DNA from: Angiostrongylus vasorum
Taxonomy: Eukaryota > Nematoda > Chromadorea > Rhabditida > Metastrongylidae
Direction: 5' to 3'
Assembly: GCA_018806985.1 (NCBI GenBank)
Contig: JADANN010000023.1
Coordinates: 20,577 to 84,576, forward strand
Length of the DNA: 64,000 nt
Position numbers and translations under genes: made by a program. Below, piece by piece: positions 24,505 through 36,461 of the stretch. The notes beneath the pieces were generated by a model, which made no database searches, was not told the origin of the DNA, and saw only the letters and a list, made by a program, of their open reading frames with translations. How positions within the stretch are numbered: the first letter of the stretch is position 1; each line of letters begins with the position of its first letter.

Positions 24505-24890
24505 CCCAACGGTTTACCGCCTCATCGTAGCTGGGAGGTGTTCCTAGGTGTCGGACTGCGATGTGAAGCGGTGGGATTCGTCGCGCTGGTAGGGTCTCCC
24601 AAGGTGAGAAGCACTCCAACGTTTCCATCAGGAAGCCTAGCTAAGAGTAAACCAATACCAGGATCCACCACCGTCCTGGTATCAAATTCACTTAGTGGCA
24701 AATTTCACTCTGATCCACAAGGCTGCGACTGTCTGTGGTTGTGACGATCTGGGGGCAGACTTTGGCCAAGCTAACCTAGGGACTCCAGGGAACCTCAGTG
24801 GTTAAACCACTAAATCTCCGAAAAAATGTAGATTATGCTGATTCACGCACAACCAGTGAGGACGGACCGTTCAAGTATCAAGTATCAAGT
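24505..24890 (+). repeat. Dispersed repeat family A, copy 2
   Basis: Nearly full length relative to 53,061-53,440, from CTCCCAACGGTTTACCGCC to AACCAGTGAGGACGG. It sits about 260 bases upstream of the first recognised serpin exon, where further serpin exons would be expected. Any minus-strand frame through it (for example 24,320-24,628) is repeat sequence. Confidence 0.75.
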
Positions 24891-25269
24891 AAATTATCGT
24901 TAGACTCTCACTAGCCGATCTTGTACATTAGGCGCCGTTACAAAGCTTCACGCTGTAGGTGATTTAATGATCTTGATATGTATAGTAGTGGAAATTTATC
25001 GTTAATATGGATCCCAGCTCCAGAGTTCTTCCGACATTTCGTTGTTCATATGATCTTCTGGAATCTATAGAAGGGTAGAAGAAGCCGAAGAAGAGCTTGT
25101 AAAAGATGCAATTGTCCCAGTAGAACTTCCGATTTCGTTAGATATCCCCATCTTCGTAGAACGTCTCAGAGTTCATACATAATATCTGTCTCATTCTCGT
25201 CATAGTTACATATGAAGAGATAAGCAGCGATGAGGAAACGACAGTGTTCTCTTTCTTTTGTTATAACCT

Positions 25270-25440
25270 GTTATTTACGTGAACCTCAATTCCACCACAC
25301 TCTAGTGTCCCATGTATTGAGGAGAAGCTTCACTTTTCCAGTGCGTCCTTCTGATCCAAGGAAGGCCTACTGGATCTTTGCGGCGTACATCATTAATTCC
25401 TCAATAGAGGCAATTCTGGCAGAGTTTCGATCTATTTCGC
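25270..25440 (-). mobile_element. RTE-clade retrotransposon, endonuclease N-terminal fragment
   Basis: The minus strand encodes NSARIASIEELMMYAAKIQ, then a stop, then LLLNTWDTRVWW after a short gap. These correspond to the beginning of the RTE apurinic-like endonuclease (a YNARTLAS...IEDLMMQARKI region and an ELFLGTCDSRGVGG region). Too short and broken to be active. Confidence 0.6.
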
Positions 25441-26261
25441 TTTTGAGACTTCACCTTTTTCAGAACTGGTTATGCGCTACCCTCGTATCACTAATGTTGA
25501 CCTTCGACAATCAGTAGTTCTCCGAGAGGGTGCACTTTCTTCGGTGCCTCCTGTTTTGGGAAGTTATTAGCCTCAAACACATGAATTTCTTGCCCTTAGG
25601 AAAACAACTATTAAAAACACCAGCGAAATATGAAAGCTGAATCCAGAACTGGAAGCGATCAGTAGTAGCGGGATAGGCGGAAACCATGTAGTTTTTTGTG
25701 ACAGGATACAACAACAGTTGTACTTATTACGAGCCAAGTAAACGTCGAAGATCAAATCCGAGAAGTGTCACAGGAGTCAAGTAGTCAAGAACAAAAATGC
25801 AGACTCACTTATGAACAAAAGTGAAAATTGTTTAGCAGGAGACGTTGAAAGAACGAGTGAGACATCACGAACCCTAAGCACCGCCCAGGACGAATTAGAC
25901 GAATAGTTCCATCTCTATCGCTTCTTCGCCTACTTAAGCCGTAAACATTTATTACTGTTGTCAGTTTAGTTCCACGTAAGCTGCTAAAATGTAGAAGACT
26001 ACAGATCAACACGTCAGTTGCCCGAAAGGGTGCTTTACTGAAAAAAACCATAGCCGCGAGAAATCTTCACCGAAGTGAGCAATGCAGGATTGCGGTTATT
26101 CCACAGCGGAAGATTTGTCATCAGCTCCACCCGACGTGCGATTGAATAAACAGATTCATTATAATTCCCAGGAGCAGCTACCTATTAAGCTCGGAATTAA
26201 TCAGTAATTTATGTTTTCTTCATGAGCAGACACGCAGTTGTTATTATACCAATTATTTATT
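25441..26261. other. Unassigned spacer
   Basis: Minus-strand frames of 60-80 codons were checked for missing serpin N-terminal exons and none fits. No repeat match noticed. Confidence 0.35.
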
Positions 26262-26790
26262 AACGATATCTAACGTTTAGGCAGAACGCTCCTTCTTCAA
26301 AGCCTGGACATGTGAAAATGAAACCCACTCTACTCAACAAAACTCTTCCATAACCACAGAGGATGGAACTTAAGTAGATAGATTTCATTTGTATTGGAAA
26401 CAAATTCTTAGGATATTCACCATTTATATGGATCCTCCACATATTGAAGAGGCTAACCGCACAGAGTGCAGATAATAAGAGGTAGCCTCTCTCCCTTTAA
26501 AATTTCAATCTGTGATATTTTGTGAGATCACGGTTGATAACGAGGTATTGCTCGCTACGGTTCACTTTTCGATTCTCCTAATCTAGCCGAAACGCCTCGA
26601 GCGTTCTACGCATTGAAGTGTTAGATTCTTGTGTGAGGATGTTGACTTCATCTTCGAAACGTTCTCCATAACATCTATGTGTCCTATGCGCGCCTTGTGG
26701 ACTACGTCGTTTAAAGCTAGGCTTACCGTCTAGGTGATCGTTTATGGGAACATACCGACGAATACATTGACAAAATGGGTAGAGCACTAT
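26262..26790 (-). mobile_element. Penelope-like element, GIY-YIG end and tail
   Basis: On the minus strand, 26,787-26,578 encodes GAHRTHRCYGERFEDEVNIL, then TQESNTSMRRTLEAFRLD, which is the end of the GIY-YIG endonuclease. The tail at 26,320-26,262 carries CCAGGCTTTGAAGAAGGAGC and CTAAACGTTAG, a degenerate form of the shared 3' motif. The upstream RT portion is absent. Confidence 0.75.
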
Positions 26791-27171
26791 GTGTCATGGA
26801 AGTATTTGGGTGACTTAACTGTAGTAAGCTTGGATTGCTATATTTTAATGAAGTGGAAATCCGCCGAAGCATCAGGTACTGTTAAAGAATAAATGTTTTA
26901 ATAACAGGCTCATGTATGCTCTTCATGAAAACAGTAGACTCACTGTAGTTAAAAAAGACGCTGAAAACAGTCGAAAGCTTTTTGTTGGAGATGACGATGA
27001 TTAGAGCCAAATATTTATGTCCCATGTCAGGTTTCCTGTGATAACGAATAGGCTATAGAGGTTTGTATGAAAGAACAATCTGAACACTCTAGTAAGACAC
27101 AAAACTGGACCATTACGTTAAATATGTCTTTGGAAATTTTCATAATAAAGAAGGTCTAATAAAACAAAAAC
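26791..27171. other. Unassigned spacer
   Basis: A fragment at 26,865-26,890 (AATCCGCCGAAGCATCAGG) weakly resembles the Penelope-like tail. Nothing else is recognised. Confidence 0.3.
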
Positions 27172-27470
27172 TTGCGCGTGTGGCAGTGGTCGGAGGCACC
27201 CTGCAACACACGTGGAATCGATGCCCGCGCCCATGGCTCACCAAGCTTTCCATTCCTCAGGTGTCGGAAAATTGGTACCAGACTTGTCTGGGAGGATAGC
27301 AGCACTGGCTCGATAAATCGGTAGGCCACCGCGAGTCATTGTACAGGCCAGATAGGCACACAATCACCTTCAAACGATGCTTAATGAAGACGAATGCATG
27401 GCGCAACTCTCAGGGATCTCATCTCGCATCTCTCTCATCATCTCAAAGCCGAGAGCTTTATGCTTTTTTT
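27172..27470 (+). mobile_element. tRNA-derived SINE (family 1)
   Basis: The head GCGTGTGGCAGTGGTCGGAG has a one- or two-base loss in the A box. The B-box-like TGGAATCGATGCCCGCG, the body and the tail CCGAGAGCTTTATGC are present. A possible short target duplication TAATAAAA lies on both sides. Confidence 0.75.
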
Positions 27471-28295
27471 AATAAAAGAAGGAAAATATAAAAAAGAAGT
27501 TGTCGAAACACTGATGATCTTAAAAGTGGCAAAATACACGAATTTTCCAAAAATAATAGAAAAGCTAACACTTGTTCGACATCGGACATTACGAAGCCTT
27601 GAGCAATGAAGAGCTCTGTATAGCGCAGTATTAATTAAATCCTGAAAAAGGACGAGGAAAAATCTTTGCCAGAACTCAGAAAATTGAACTGGGAGGGCTA
27701 GAGGTTACGCCAAAGCGTCAGATTCTCAGTAATAAACTAAAGTTCTTCTGCGTCACACGCGCCCCATCGGGTTTAATGCTCAGCAAAATTCTATGGGGAG
27801 TTTCTGTACACAAAAGTGTGAACTAGATGAAAATACGAAGAAGTGTTGAAGAGAAGAAGGCAAGAACAAAACCAAATGCGCATTTTTTACTGCACATTTG
27901 CAAAACTGGACAACTGCTAGCACCTGCTGCCCCCAAAAATAATACTGTGATGATAAACGTCGGAAAGAGGGCACAGAAATGTAGTATTATGGATAAAAAT
28001 AGAAAATCTGCGAAGAGAGCCTCGACTAAGATGAAGGGACAAAGAAGACATCCCAACGAAAACAGAGGATTTATGCAAAGCATTCTGACATATGGTCAAC
28101 TGGAAATGACATACAACTGAATAAACAGCCGAATTCGAACTAAATCACAACACCGATTCGGCGAGCAGAGCGATCATTGGTGCGAAACTCTCACGGAACA
28201 GAAAAACAGACTCACTGCTGACAAAATAGTCGAACCTTTCCGATGATTGATGGTGACCTAGAGAGGTCTGTAACTGACAATATCACAAAATCGAT
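27471..28295. other. Unassigned spacer
   Basis: A basic 97-codon plus-strand frame (27,827-28,120) and a hydrophobic antisense frame overlap. Neither has a recognised domain or partner exon. Confidence 0.35.
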
Positions 28296-29232
28296 AGCTA
28301 TTATAACTATATCAGTGCTGATCATGTCCTTTTGAGAATCATTCACAGCTTTCTCAGGAAAACTCACAACTTTACGAGTAATAGAGGCACCAGGTAGAAT
28401 GTTCTAAAGAAAAGGGAGAAAGGGAAGGATTAAAATGATTCTCTCAGTTGTTCAGATAACCTCTAATTTCCTGCTTCTCATTTCCGCTATTGATTTTTGA
28501 AACACCAAAACGTAAACAGTCGTGAGTCAGCACACGTCAGCAACTTTTGAAGAGCCGTACTGAATGGAGTCGACATCGATTTTACCGATTTTCAGTAGTA
28601 ACTGCAACTGAAGGACTCATTGTTCTGCACGTGAAGCGACGTCACCCATTTGGTAGCTGTCCTACCAGTCAACTGTTCTCCGTTGTAAGAATGGAATTTG
28701 TTGTTGCATTCGCTACCATCCTGTCTCTATGGAATTCGAAAGCATAATGAAAGGGGTTTATGTATGTTGTTTTCACATCGATTCAATGATTTCTTGCCAC
28801 CATCGTCAACGTACACTGGCACTTCGACCCCAGCTGGGTCATGCATGACTCACTAAGGGAGAAAGTGAGTCAGACACTTGCGTTCCATTCTGCGATACTC
28901 TTCAGTAACTGTACTGCTGTAAATCTGACCATTTTTCATCGAGATGATATAGTTTATAAACCAGTTCTTTTACACATGACCAAATTTCCTCCTCTCCACC
29001 TATTATGAGATGAAAACTGTGTTCTGAACGTCACCTAGGGAGTAGAGAGGCTGAGTAAAAAGATTCCACGAACGCCAGAAAAGTTGAGGCATATGTAACA
29101 GTGGAAATAAGTGAACACTAGCACACTTACACGTCCTTTCGTCTCAGTTTGCTAAAAATCGGGCTGTGATCTGATTTTGCTCACGAATTCAGTCCTCTTA
29201 TCTCAGTGATTAGTGCATCAATAAAACATTGC

Positions 29233-29498
29233 TTGTAGCGCAGTGGTCGGAGGTGCCTTGCAATACAAATGGGGTCGATCGCCGCGCCCACGCTCACCAA
29301 GTCTTCTATCCCTCCGGGGTCAGCAAATTGGTACCACACTTGACTGGAAGGATAGCGGCACTGCCTTGATACATCGGTAGGTCATCTCGAGTGATTATAA
29401 AGACCAGATATGCATTCAATCACGTTTAACGATGCTTGACGAAGTCAAATGCACTGCTCATTCCTCGGAATTGATCAACACCGGGAGCCTTATGCTTT
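29233..29498 (+). mobile_element. tRNA-derived SINE (family 1) with target-site duplication
   Basis: The element is flanked by ATAAAACATTGC at 29,221-29,232 and again at 29,499-29,510. The other arm has a single copy of this site, reading TATAAAACATTGCGC on the minus strand near 60,650, with no SINE. This proves insertion after the arms were duplicated and shows that family 1 was mobile. Confidence 0.9.
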
Positions 29499-29510
29499 AT
29501 AAAACATTGC

Positions 29511-30285
29511 CTAGAAAGGGCCGTTCTTGAGAATTCGGAAACAATGACTGGAATACCTTCGAACACTCTCACACGTCACCTACTTGGGAACCGACTGTAC
29601 GACCATCTATGAACAACATAAAGTGGTACAATTTGCAGCAACGGTAGAGATGACAGCCGCATGAGTTCTAGTTGCGACTTTCCTGATCTCTTGTAAAGCT
29701 TGGGGGCGAATACTTTGGCAGAAAGTATCATCCCTATGGAGGAATATCTATTCGATACATTTAAAGTTAAACCAAACGCTTCAGTTAGCGCTCATAGAAC
29801 AAAGGGACATTGCGGAGAAGATTTCGTAATGAAACTCACTATCCTCGCATAGGAATTCAAATGACTTTGCGTAACACTCTTGAATAACCTTGAATCAATT
29901 CCGAAAATCTAAAAATAAACCGCAAGTAGAAATATTTTGCGGTCACGCATGACCTAGCGCCATACCTAGGCTGATTCTTTGGCCTGATCCACGCACATTC
30001 TTTGCTCAGGTGAGACTCTGTGAGGCTTGTCTCTACCAAGCAACTGGAAGATTTACAAAGGGAATTGTGAATGTCTAAAAATAGCCGTTTACCATAGTAA
30101 TAAAAGTTTATGCACTAAGTTTTATCTGCTAATTTTATTAATGTGCATGACTGAGAAGACTGCGTGTCAATCTGACCTTTCCGAGTTCTGAAGGAGACGA
30201 AACCACCCAAATTTTAGCTATGATGTATAAGCTGTGTGAAAAAAGGACCTGAAAACGGCCTGCTTATCAGGAAAACACTGCATTA
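29511..30285 (+). mobile_element. Penelope-like element, C-terminal fragment and tail
   Basis: It starts in the RAVLENSET linker (RAGLENSV in the 60.9-kb copy), passes a frameshifted GIY-YIG region and ends with the tail CCTTTCCGAGTTCTGAAGGA. AAAACATTGC before it and AAAACACTGC after it (about 30,280) could be a 10-bp target duplication with one change. It abuts the next Penelope-like fragment head to tail. Confidence 0.75.
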
Positions 30286-30289
30286 TTGA

Positions 30290-31958
30290 TCAAAGTAGAG
30301 GTTAACAGAAAGTCGGTCATGGTGTTTACTACATGAAGTACCTGCAGATTATTCCGACTTGTAAAAGAAGTCCTGTCACCAAGACAGAAGGTTGTATCAG
30401 CCGCCTCCTAAAACACCAAGTCGTGCAGAATTTCACCGAAAAGAAATTCCTACGCGATTAATGTGGTCTAGCATAGCTCAATCAACAAGTACTGAACATC
30501 GAATTGCGACTTCGCGAGTCTCGTCGGTACAAACAGGGCAACATGCATCCTCAGATGAAGAAGCTGGAGTCGAGAGAACACTATTATGTTCAATATTTGG
30601 AGGATCACCTTTAAAGGAGAATAATGGGTGGATCAGCATTGAATTGCAATTCCATTGAGTCGAATGTTAAATTAATCTCAAGCAGAAAATTCGAAATTTT
30701 ACTAAACGAATCACATAAATCAGCCTCAATAAAACAAAAAAACATGATTTGCAACAATGGCAAGAGTCAAACTACGCTCGATAATCTGCCACAAAAGTCG
30801 AGGGTCACCGTATTAGGAAGTATGACTCTCTCCAACGACGCGTGCTCGCTACTAGAATTGGCGTATAGTTTCCCACCAGCGCAACCCATTTCCAATGAAG
30901 TCTTTCGTAGGATCCCATGCAATCTACTCGAGCTTCAAGGTCGACACCATAGATAGAGTCGAAAAACTAGATAGGTGTGAAAAGCGAGAAGTAGGGGGCA
31001 CTACCACCGACTCCATTTTCCCCGAGCGTTCTTTAGGCAGCAAGTCCTTAACGGCGAAGCAGATATCAATTCCCGCATGTTTTCGTGAGCTCTCAAAACC
31101 CTCAACCATTATCGCGACAGAAATTTATTTTCAATCTCGTAGCAGAACAAAAGTGTTGCATGGGAAAGATTCGAAGACTGTTCAGAGCAAAACCTTTTAG
31201 ACTGTCAGTTAATGGTAAGGGGTGGAAATTTTTGCAGCAATTTTTTCCTCAGCTAGGTGATGAGATAACGAAGGAGAGTCTTGATGACGCTTCCCTTTAT
31301 CGAAGATCATCTGAAAAAAAGAATGCAAAGGTCAACACCGAAAAAATGAACACGGAATGGGTCAAAGTGGCAAACCAGAAACGTCCAAAGAAATCAGATA
31401 TTTCGCATCTTAAAAATGGGTTGCCAACATGTCCCACCTTACACTTGCTCATGAAAACTTGCAAGTTAGTAACCGCTGACGATGTGGCGTCTATCGAATA
31501 CTCAACCTTCAAGTTTAGACCTAACAGTTGTGAAGACGGGCCAACGGATAGAATGGCTTGGTTCGAAAACCTAATTCTCATCCAGTTGCTGAAACACATC
31601 ACAGCACACCTTACGATTACCCAAATGTTTCTGGATCGTCTACGTAACGCGCACCCTGGCAGCGATAGCGTCGTGGTATCCATCGGCGTTATCGTATTTT
31701 GTCCAAACGTGTCGAATGACTCCATAATGCAAGAAATACGCGAGCTCCTTACGCAACACGAAGAAGCAATAAAAAGTGCACATGTAGGGCTTTTCGACTC
31801 AGCAGTTGATGATCCACTTCAAGGATTGTTTAAACTGCGCGATCTTGGGATGGTCTGGTAAATATTGCTCACAAATTAGAGGCTTGACAATGGGACACCG
31901 ACTGGCACCAAACCGTGCTTTACATCTAAGATGGAAGAACCAGAAATCGATCGCCGGC
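30290..31958 (+). mobile_element. Penelope-like element, N-terminal and RT-proximal region
   Basis: Frames at 30,392-30,658, 30,624-30,956 and 31,085-31,861 follow one another. The second contains RVTVLGSMTLSNDACSLLEL, matching VLGGMTLPDGARSLLEL in the 60.9-kb copy. The 258-codon third frame has DEITKESLDDASLYR, SNDSIMQEIRELLTQHEEA and TQMFLDRLRN, the segments before the RT active site. The sequence stops matching at about 31,958, just before the YMDD block that survives in the inverted copy. Small frameshifts separate the frames. Confidence 0.8.
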
Positions 31959-32063
31959 CAAAAGAAAGTGGGATTAGAAGTGGGAGTAGAAAGAGAAAAT
32001 GGGATTCCGAGTCGATTCAGAAGGAACTCAAGGCAAGTTACGCCTTCGAACCCATTAAAATAA

Positions 32064-32345
32064 AAAGATAAAGGATAAAGCTCTCGGCGTTGATCAATCG
32101 CTGAGGGTTGCGCCATGCATCCAACTTCATTAAGTATCGTTGGAGCTGATTGGATGCATATCTGGCCTTTACAATGACTGGCGGTAGCCTACCGATGTAT
32201 CGAGCCAGTGCTGCTGTCCTTCCAGATAATTTTCATTCCAATTTGCCGACCCCGGAGGGAGGGACGGCTTGGTGGGCCATGGGCGCGGCGATCGATTCCA
32301 CATATGTGTCGTAGTGGCGCTTCCAACCATTGCGCCACATGCGCT
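32064..32345 (-). mobile_element. tRNA-derived SINE (family 1), well preserved
   Basis: Minus strand, from the head GCGCATGTGGCGCAATGGTT near 32,345 through a good B box (GGAATCGATCGCCGCGCCC) to a tail of AGAGCTTTATCCTTTATC. It lies between the end of the Penelope-like fragment and the start of the right duplication arm at 32,354. Confidence 0.8.
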
Positions 32346-33620
32346 CTTTGGAACACATTATCGTGGATTAATCTGAACTTCTCGACCGGACATCAGGATG
32401 CGCATTTTGTGTGGCACAATTCGCCATTCTTATTTAAGTAATAGAGGTCGTTCTTCAGCCATGTTCTTGTGCATATCTTCAGTTAGGACAGTATATTCTT
32501 GTCGTTATAATTTAAGTTTATCCATCACGTGGTATGTGTTGCCTGCCACACTTCCTCTGAATGACGCGGTAGACTCATCAAGACACATGTTAATGTCAGG
32601 TCAATGTCAGATTCCCTATCTATTTCTATTGATTAGTTCAATGTGAACTGATTTAGTACAATTTTTCTTTAGGCACAGATCACAGCGCCAGCAGTGCGAA
32701 GACGAGCAAACAAATGGCTAAACATATCAACGCCCATAAAACTGCAATAATCGTCGAGAAGAAAAACAAAAGGGAAAGGGTCACATCTTAATAAATGGCA
32801 CAGTGACACAACTAGCTAGATTCACAGCAGATGTGGAGGAAAAAAAGCTGGAGACCACAGCATTAGAGAAATTAGTGTCGAACTTTGATTGTTAGAAAAA
32901 TTTCTGCTGCGAATAGTTTCGTTTCACCTAGTTTTCTCCTTATTGCTAAGCGCAGAATGCAGCATTCCCTAGCAGGCTATCAACACAACATCTATGGTGT
33001 GTGAACTAGCAGGTGAATATATATAGCTCATCAAAAACGCTTTGGACGGAAAATTAAACAACTGGAAAGAAGTTGACCAGAAAACAACTCATAACGGCAA
33101 TCGTGCCCACCACTTATGGGTTTGAAAAGAAAAGAATGTGATGTGTAATATAACCAGGACCTTCAAAAGAATCTCGAACATGTGCGAAACCAAGCTTTCA
33201 ACAGAATCTGTCAATACATGAATGAGGGGCATAGGAATATACGATATACAAATACCGCAATTTTCTGGTAATCTAACCCAGTCTGCTTGGTCGTCGCAAC
33301 CTACACACTTCACCAAGAATCCGTTCACGAATACAACCAGAACAGCCGAAAAAATACTTCCTTTTGTAAAAGCAACCTCGTTTTCGCTCAGTAATACAGA
33401 GAAATATTGATTGCTGCATAATGATACAAAGAATAAAGATGAATGCTGATGACATGATCGACTGGATGCATGATTCATGATATGATGAACATTGACTAAT
33501 TTCGGCATTTATTTCACTTATCCACTGAGTTCTGGAAAGGATATTGAGGTATTAGGCGTCGGTATAGTTTCGTGTCTTCCTTTCACAGTATGGATCTCTA
33601 ACTAGTCGGGATTTCGCCTG

Positions 33621-33640
33621 GATGTGCGTGTGCGTGTGTG

Positions 33641-33679
<39 letters not shown>

Positions 33680-33798
33680 GTGTGCGTGTGTGCGTGTGTG
33701 TGTGCGTGTGTGCGTGTGTGTGTGTGTGTGTGTACGTGTGTGTGTGTGCGTGTGTGTGTGTGCGTGCGTGCGTGTGTGTGTGTGCGTGTGTGTGTGTG

Positions 33799-33861
<63 letters not shown>

Positions 33862-33889
33862 TCATATGTGTGTGTGTGTGTGTGTGATC
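33621..33889 (+). repeat. (GT)n / (GCGT) microsatellite, about 270 bp
   Basis: A long GT tract with scattered GC interruptions. The overlapping valine/cysteine and histidine/threonine frames here are artefacts. It is the inverted equivalent of the 48-bp CA tract at 16,350-16,397. Confidence 0.97.
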
Positions 33890-33944
33890 ATAGTTCTGCC
33901 ACATGAAGCCATTTGACTTTTAGCGACTGAGCATCCTGAAGCAT

Positions 33945-34758
33945 TGCTATTGAAAGTTTATATACATAATAACCACGTTAACACAACAATAATGACTGAA
34001 AAGGTACCGGCATAAGAATAACACAAGTTTAAAGGCATAGGGCGCTGCAGCTGCTACTGAAGTGGGGCTAATAAGAGGAGCATAGCAATAGAATATTACT
34101 ATAATATTAATACAACGATAATGGCAAGAATAACGGCATAACAGTAGAGCGAGTGCTTAGCCATGGGCGATGCCATACCTATACTATCAATGGCAGATAC
34201 GGCGGCCAAGAACTGTAGTGTGTCAGACGCAGACTGCCACAGCCTGCGTATGATAGAGAGGAAATGAAAAAACAACGGCTGACCTGTGTCGGATCCTTAA
34301 GTTGTTATACGATCATGATGAAATAGGAAGAACGAACCACATGAGCAACAGTAGAACGAGGAGATTATCGACAACCACATCATAGGCCGATATACGGCTA
34401 CATGACTGATAATCATCAATAAAGTGCTCAGTAAGTAGTGGTATCGATGATCGGTTGCTGGGTACGGATCAGGCAACGTGAGGTGCAATGACGCTATGCC
34501 CGCTGCAAGCTTTGCACCATAGGGTATAACCACGGGTGATTATATGCTATGTGATATGGGCCAGTTCGGTCACACAGCAACAACATAATATGCCACCCAG
34601 CGGCATTGCAGGCCACAGCGTATATGATACAATAGATGTAAGGATGATTACGAGTCCACCAGTGGCGGATCAGGCAGAACGCCCATGGACATGCTTAGTC
34701 CCACTGACCATGCACCGCGAGTTCAGCTAAGACATCGTGAATATCGACTACAAATTCG
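33945..34758 (-). repeat. Dispersed repeat family B, copy 3
   Basis: The minus-strand copy keeps the start-like GTCGATATTCACGATGTC region and the TATATAAACTTTC end. It corresponds to copy 2 in the other duplication arm. Confidence 0.65.
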
Positions 34759-34851
34759 ATGGGTCCAAGGAATGATTATAAGACGATGCAACCATGAATA
34801 GCGATGCACAGCGATCACTCGACGAATATAACGGCTTAATTAGGTGTTGTA

Positions 34852-36201
34852 ATGACGTCATGGACTTCGCAAATCGACGGCGATAGCCCCTTTAATACGT
34901 CTGCCATAGGCCTCAGTGAATCAGACCGAGACCGCTGGGACACCTTTGCATCCTTTGTCCGCCTTCAGTTCGAGATGGCAGAAGGCTTGTCATCTGAAAC
35001 ACTTGATGTGATTAGTCCCGTAAGTTTTTACTAACGTAAAGATATAGTAACTAATTTAGGGAGTAGTCGGTATACTCTATGAAAAATAAAATTCGATCGA
35101 TTGCAACATGCAGACTCCGGACAATCTCCTAGTCTAACTTCAGATAAGGCATTGGAATGCGACTTAACAATGTCTAACATAAAAAGATAAAACGACCAGC
35201 ACTGACCGATCTTTGAGGGGATATGCGGCGTTACATCTAGCATTGCAGAGGTAAGTGAGTGCGCAACTGGCTTATACAAACTTGCAATGGCCTGCCAGTA
35301 AATGTCGAGCTAATCCATGATTTCTGACATAAAAGGCCTATTAGCTTTTACTGTCATATTCGTTCACAGGAATATTCAATTTCCCAATGCATGTTCCCAT
35401 TTTTCGATGAAAATTTTGGCGGTTTTAACAATAGTACAAAGGGCACTACTATTAACGTCTAATTAAGAGCTTAGGGTTGAGGAAGTCAAGCTGGTGAATT
35501 TCGAGGAATTGAATTTTGTAAACAAAAATCAGGAAGAACACTTATTCCTTATGCGCTGCAATTAGAATATCAATGGAAGTAACAGCTAGATTGCTATAGA
35601 ATATGGCCCGAGTTCTCACATATCAATATATCATATTCAGGCCAGTAAAGTGTTCCAAGTTGTGCATTTCGAATCTCAACCCTTGCCTTTGACATTTACA
35701 GCGTTCTCAAGCTTTCCAAGCGTTTGAATATAAATGGAACGTAGTCATCATGCCTTTCTTTGTAAAAGGCATTGCTTTGTTACCATTGATCATTGCGAAC
35801 GTTGTAACTTCATATTCCCAGACAGAAGAAGACGTATCTAATTCTACACGAAAGATATTGGTCTGGGTGTTAAACGGCACACCCAGTGTTGTAACCGCTG
35901 TTTTCGCAGCTATTAGTGGTCGATCAGGTCATAACTGCAAGTAGCTTTATGAAACAAATCCAAGACACTGATCCAAGGAAGACCAAGGCTAGAATATCAT
36001 CGGTAAAACAACAGCGATACAAGAACTGCTTCGAATGAACTATAAGAAACTTACTGAAAGAGTCGTGAAGTGTTCTTCTGTTTTGCATAAAAATTCCTCT
36101 TTCACTGTAACTGAAAGAATCGAACTAGCTAGAATCAATTGTGATGAAATGAAAGACACTTGTGTTCCTACGATCTCCGCCTTGCTTGTAAGCCGTCCTT
36201 A
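34852..36201 (+). pseudogene. Membrane-protein-like gene remnant (right arm copy), at least two exons
   Basis: Exon a (34,852-35,019) starts with ATG, runs 56 codons without a stop and ends at CCC|GTAAGT. It contains an NTS sequon and RDRWDTFASFVRLQFEMAEG. Exon b starts after TTTACAG at 35,702 in the same phase and encodes WNVVIMPFFVKGIALLPLII, a loop, then VLNGTPSVVTAVFAAI. After that an indel relative to the left arm breaks the frame near 35,920. A further open stretch, 36,002-36,201, encodes TERIELARINCDEMKDTC and ends near a GTAAGC. Two hydrophobic segments suggest a membrane protein, perhaps a receptor C-terminal half; the family is not recognised. Confidence 0.4.
35170..35325 (-). mobile_element. 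Old truncated SINE (family 1), duplicate of 14,918-15,055
   Basis: Minus-strand fragment with AAAAGATAAAACGACCAGCA, then GAGTGCGCAACTGGCTTATA, corresponding to the 3' half of family 1. Present in both arms and so older than the duplication. Confidence 0.55.
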
Positions 36202-36461
36202 GCATGGATTCGCAGAAGAGATGTGAAGACTGGTTACGTAAAATTTAAGGAAAGGTACAGTTGATTGCAGTTGTTAATTTGAATATATCCGTCTCTATGA
36301 TGAATAAACATTAACGAAGACATACGAAGAAGAAAACTGAACGTAACACAATCATTTGAACGCCAAATAATATTCTTATTGAACTAGCAAGAGAACAGGA
36401 ACAGCGCCGTAACATATGGTCCTTCATTCTACTAGTTTGAAACGGGATACATTTTTTTTTT

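Larger units (their letters stand above)
28296..31958. repeat. Left arm of the second inverted duplication (3.7 kb)
   Basis: This aligns to the reverse complement of 58,199-60,901 continued at 63,520-63,985. It includes about 920 bases of flanking DNA that show no retroelement motif (28,296-29,220), then a Penelope-like C-terminal fragment, then a second Penelope-like N-terminal and RT fragment. The shared junctions mean the whole block was copied. A SINE at 29,233-29,498 is present in this arm only. Confidence 0.8.

Noticed and set aside
24320..24628. Minus-strand frame just upstream of the serpin exons as an N-terminal serpin exon
   Set aside because: Half of it is repeat family A and the rest shows none of the serpin N-terminal blocks.
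31085..31861. A 258-codon plus-strand frame as a host gene
   Set aside because: It aligns with the Penelope-like copies at 58-59 kb and 61-62 kb and is the RT-proximal part of that element.
33602..33916. Several overlapping frames of 79-100 codons on both strands
   Set aside because: They are translations of a GT microsatellite (Val/Cys and His/Thr repeats) and not genes.
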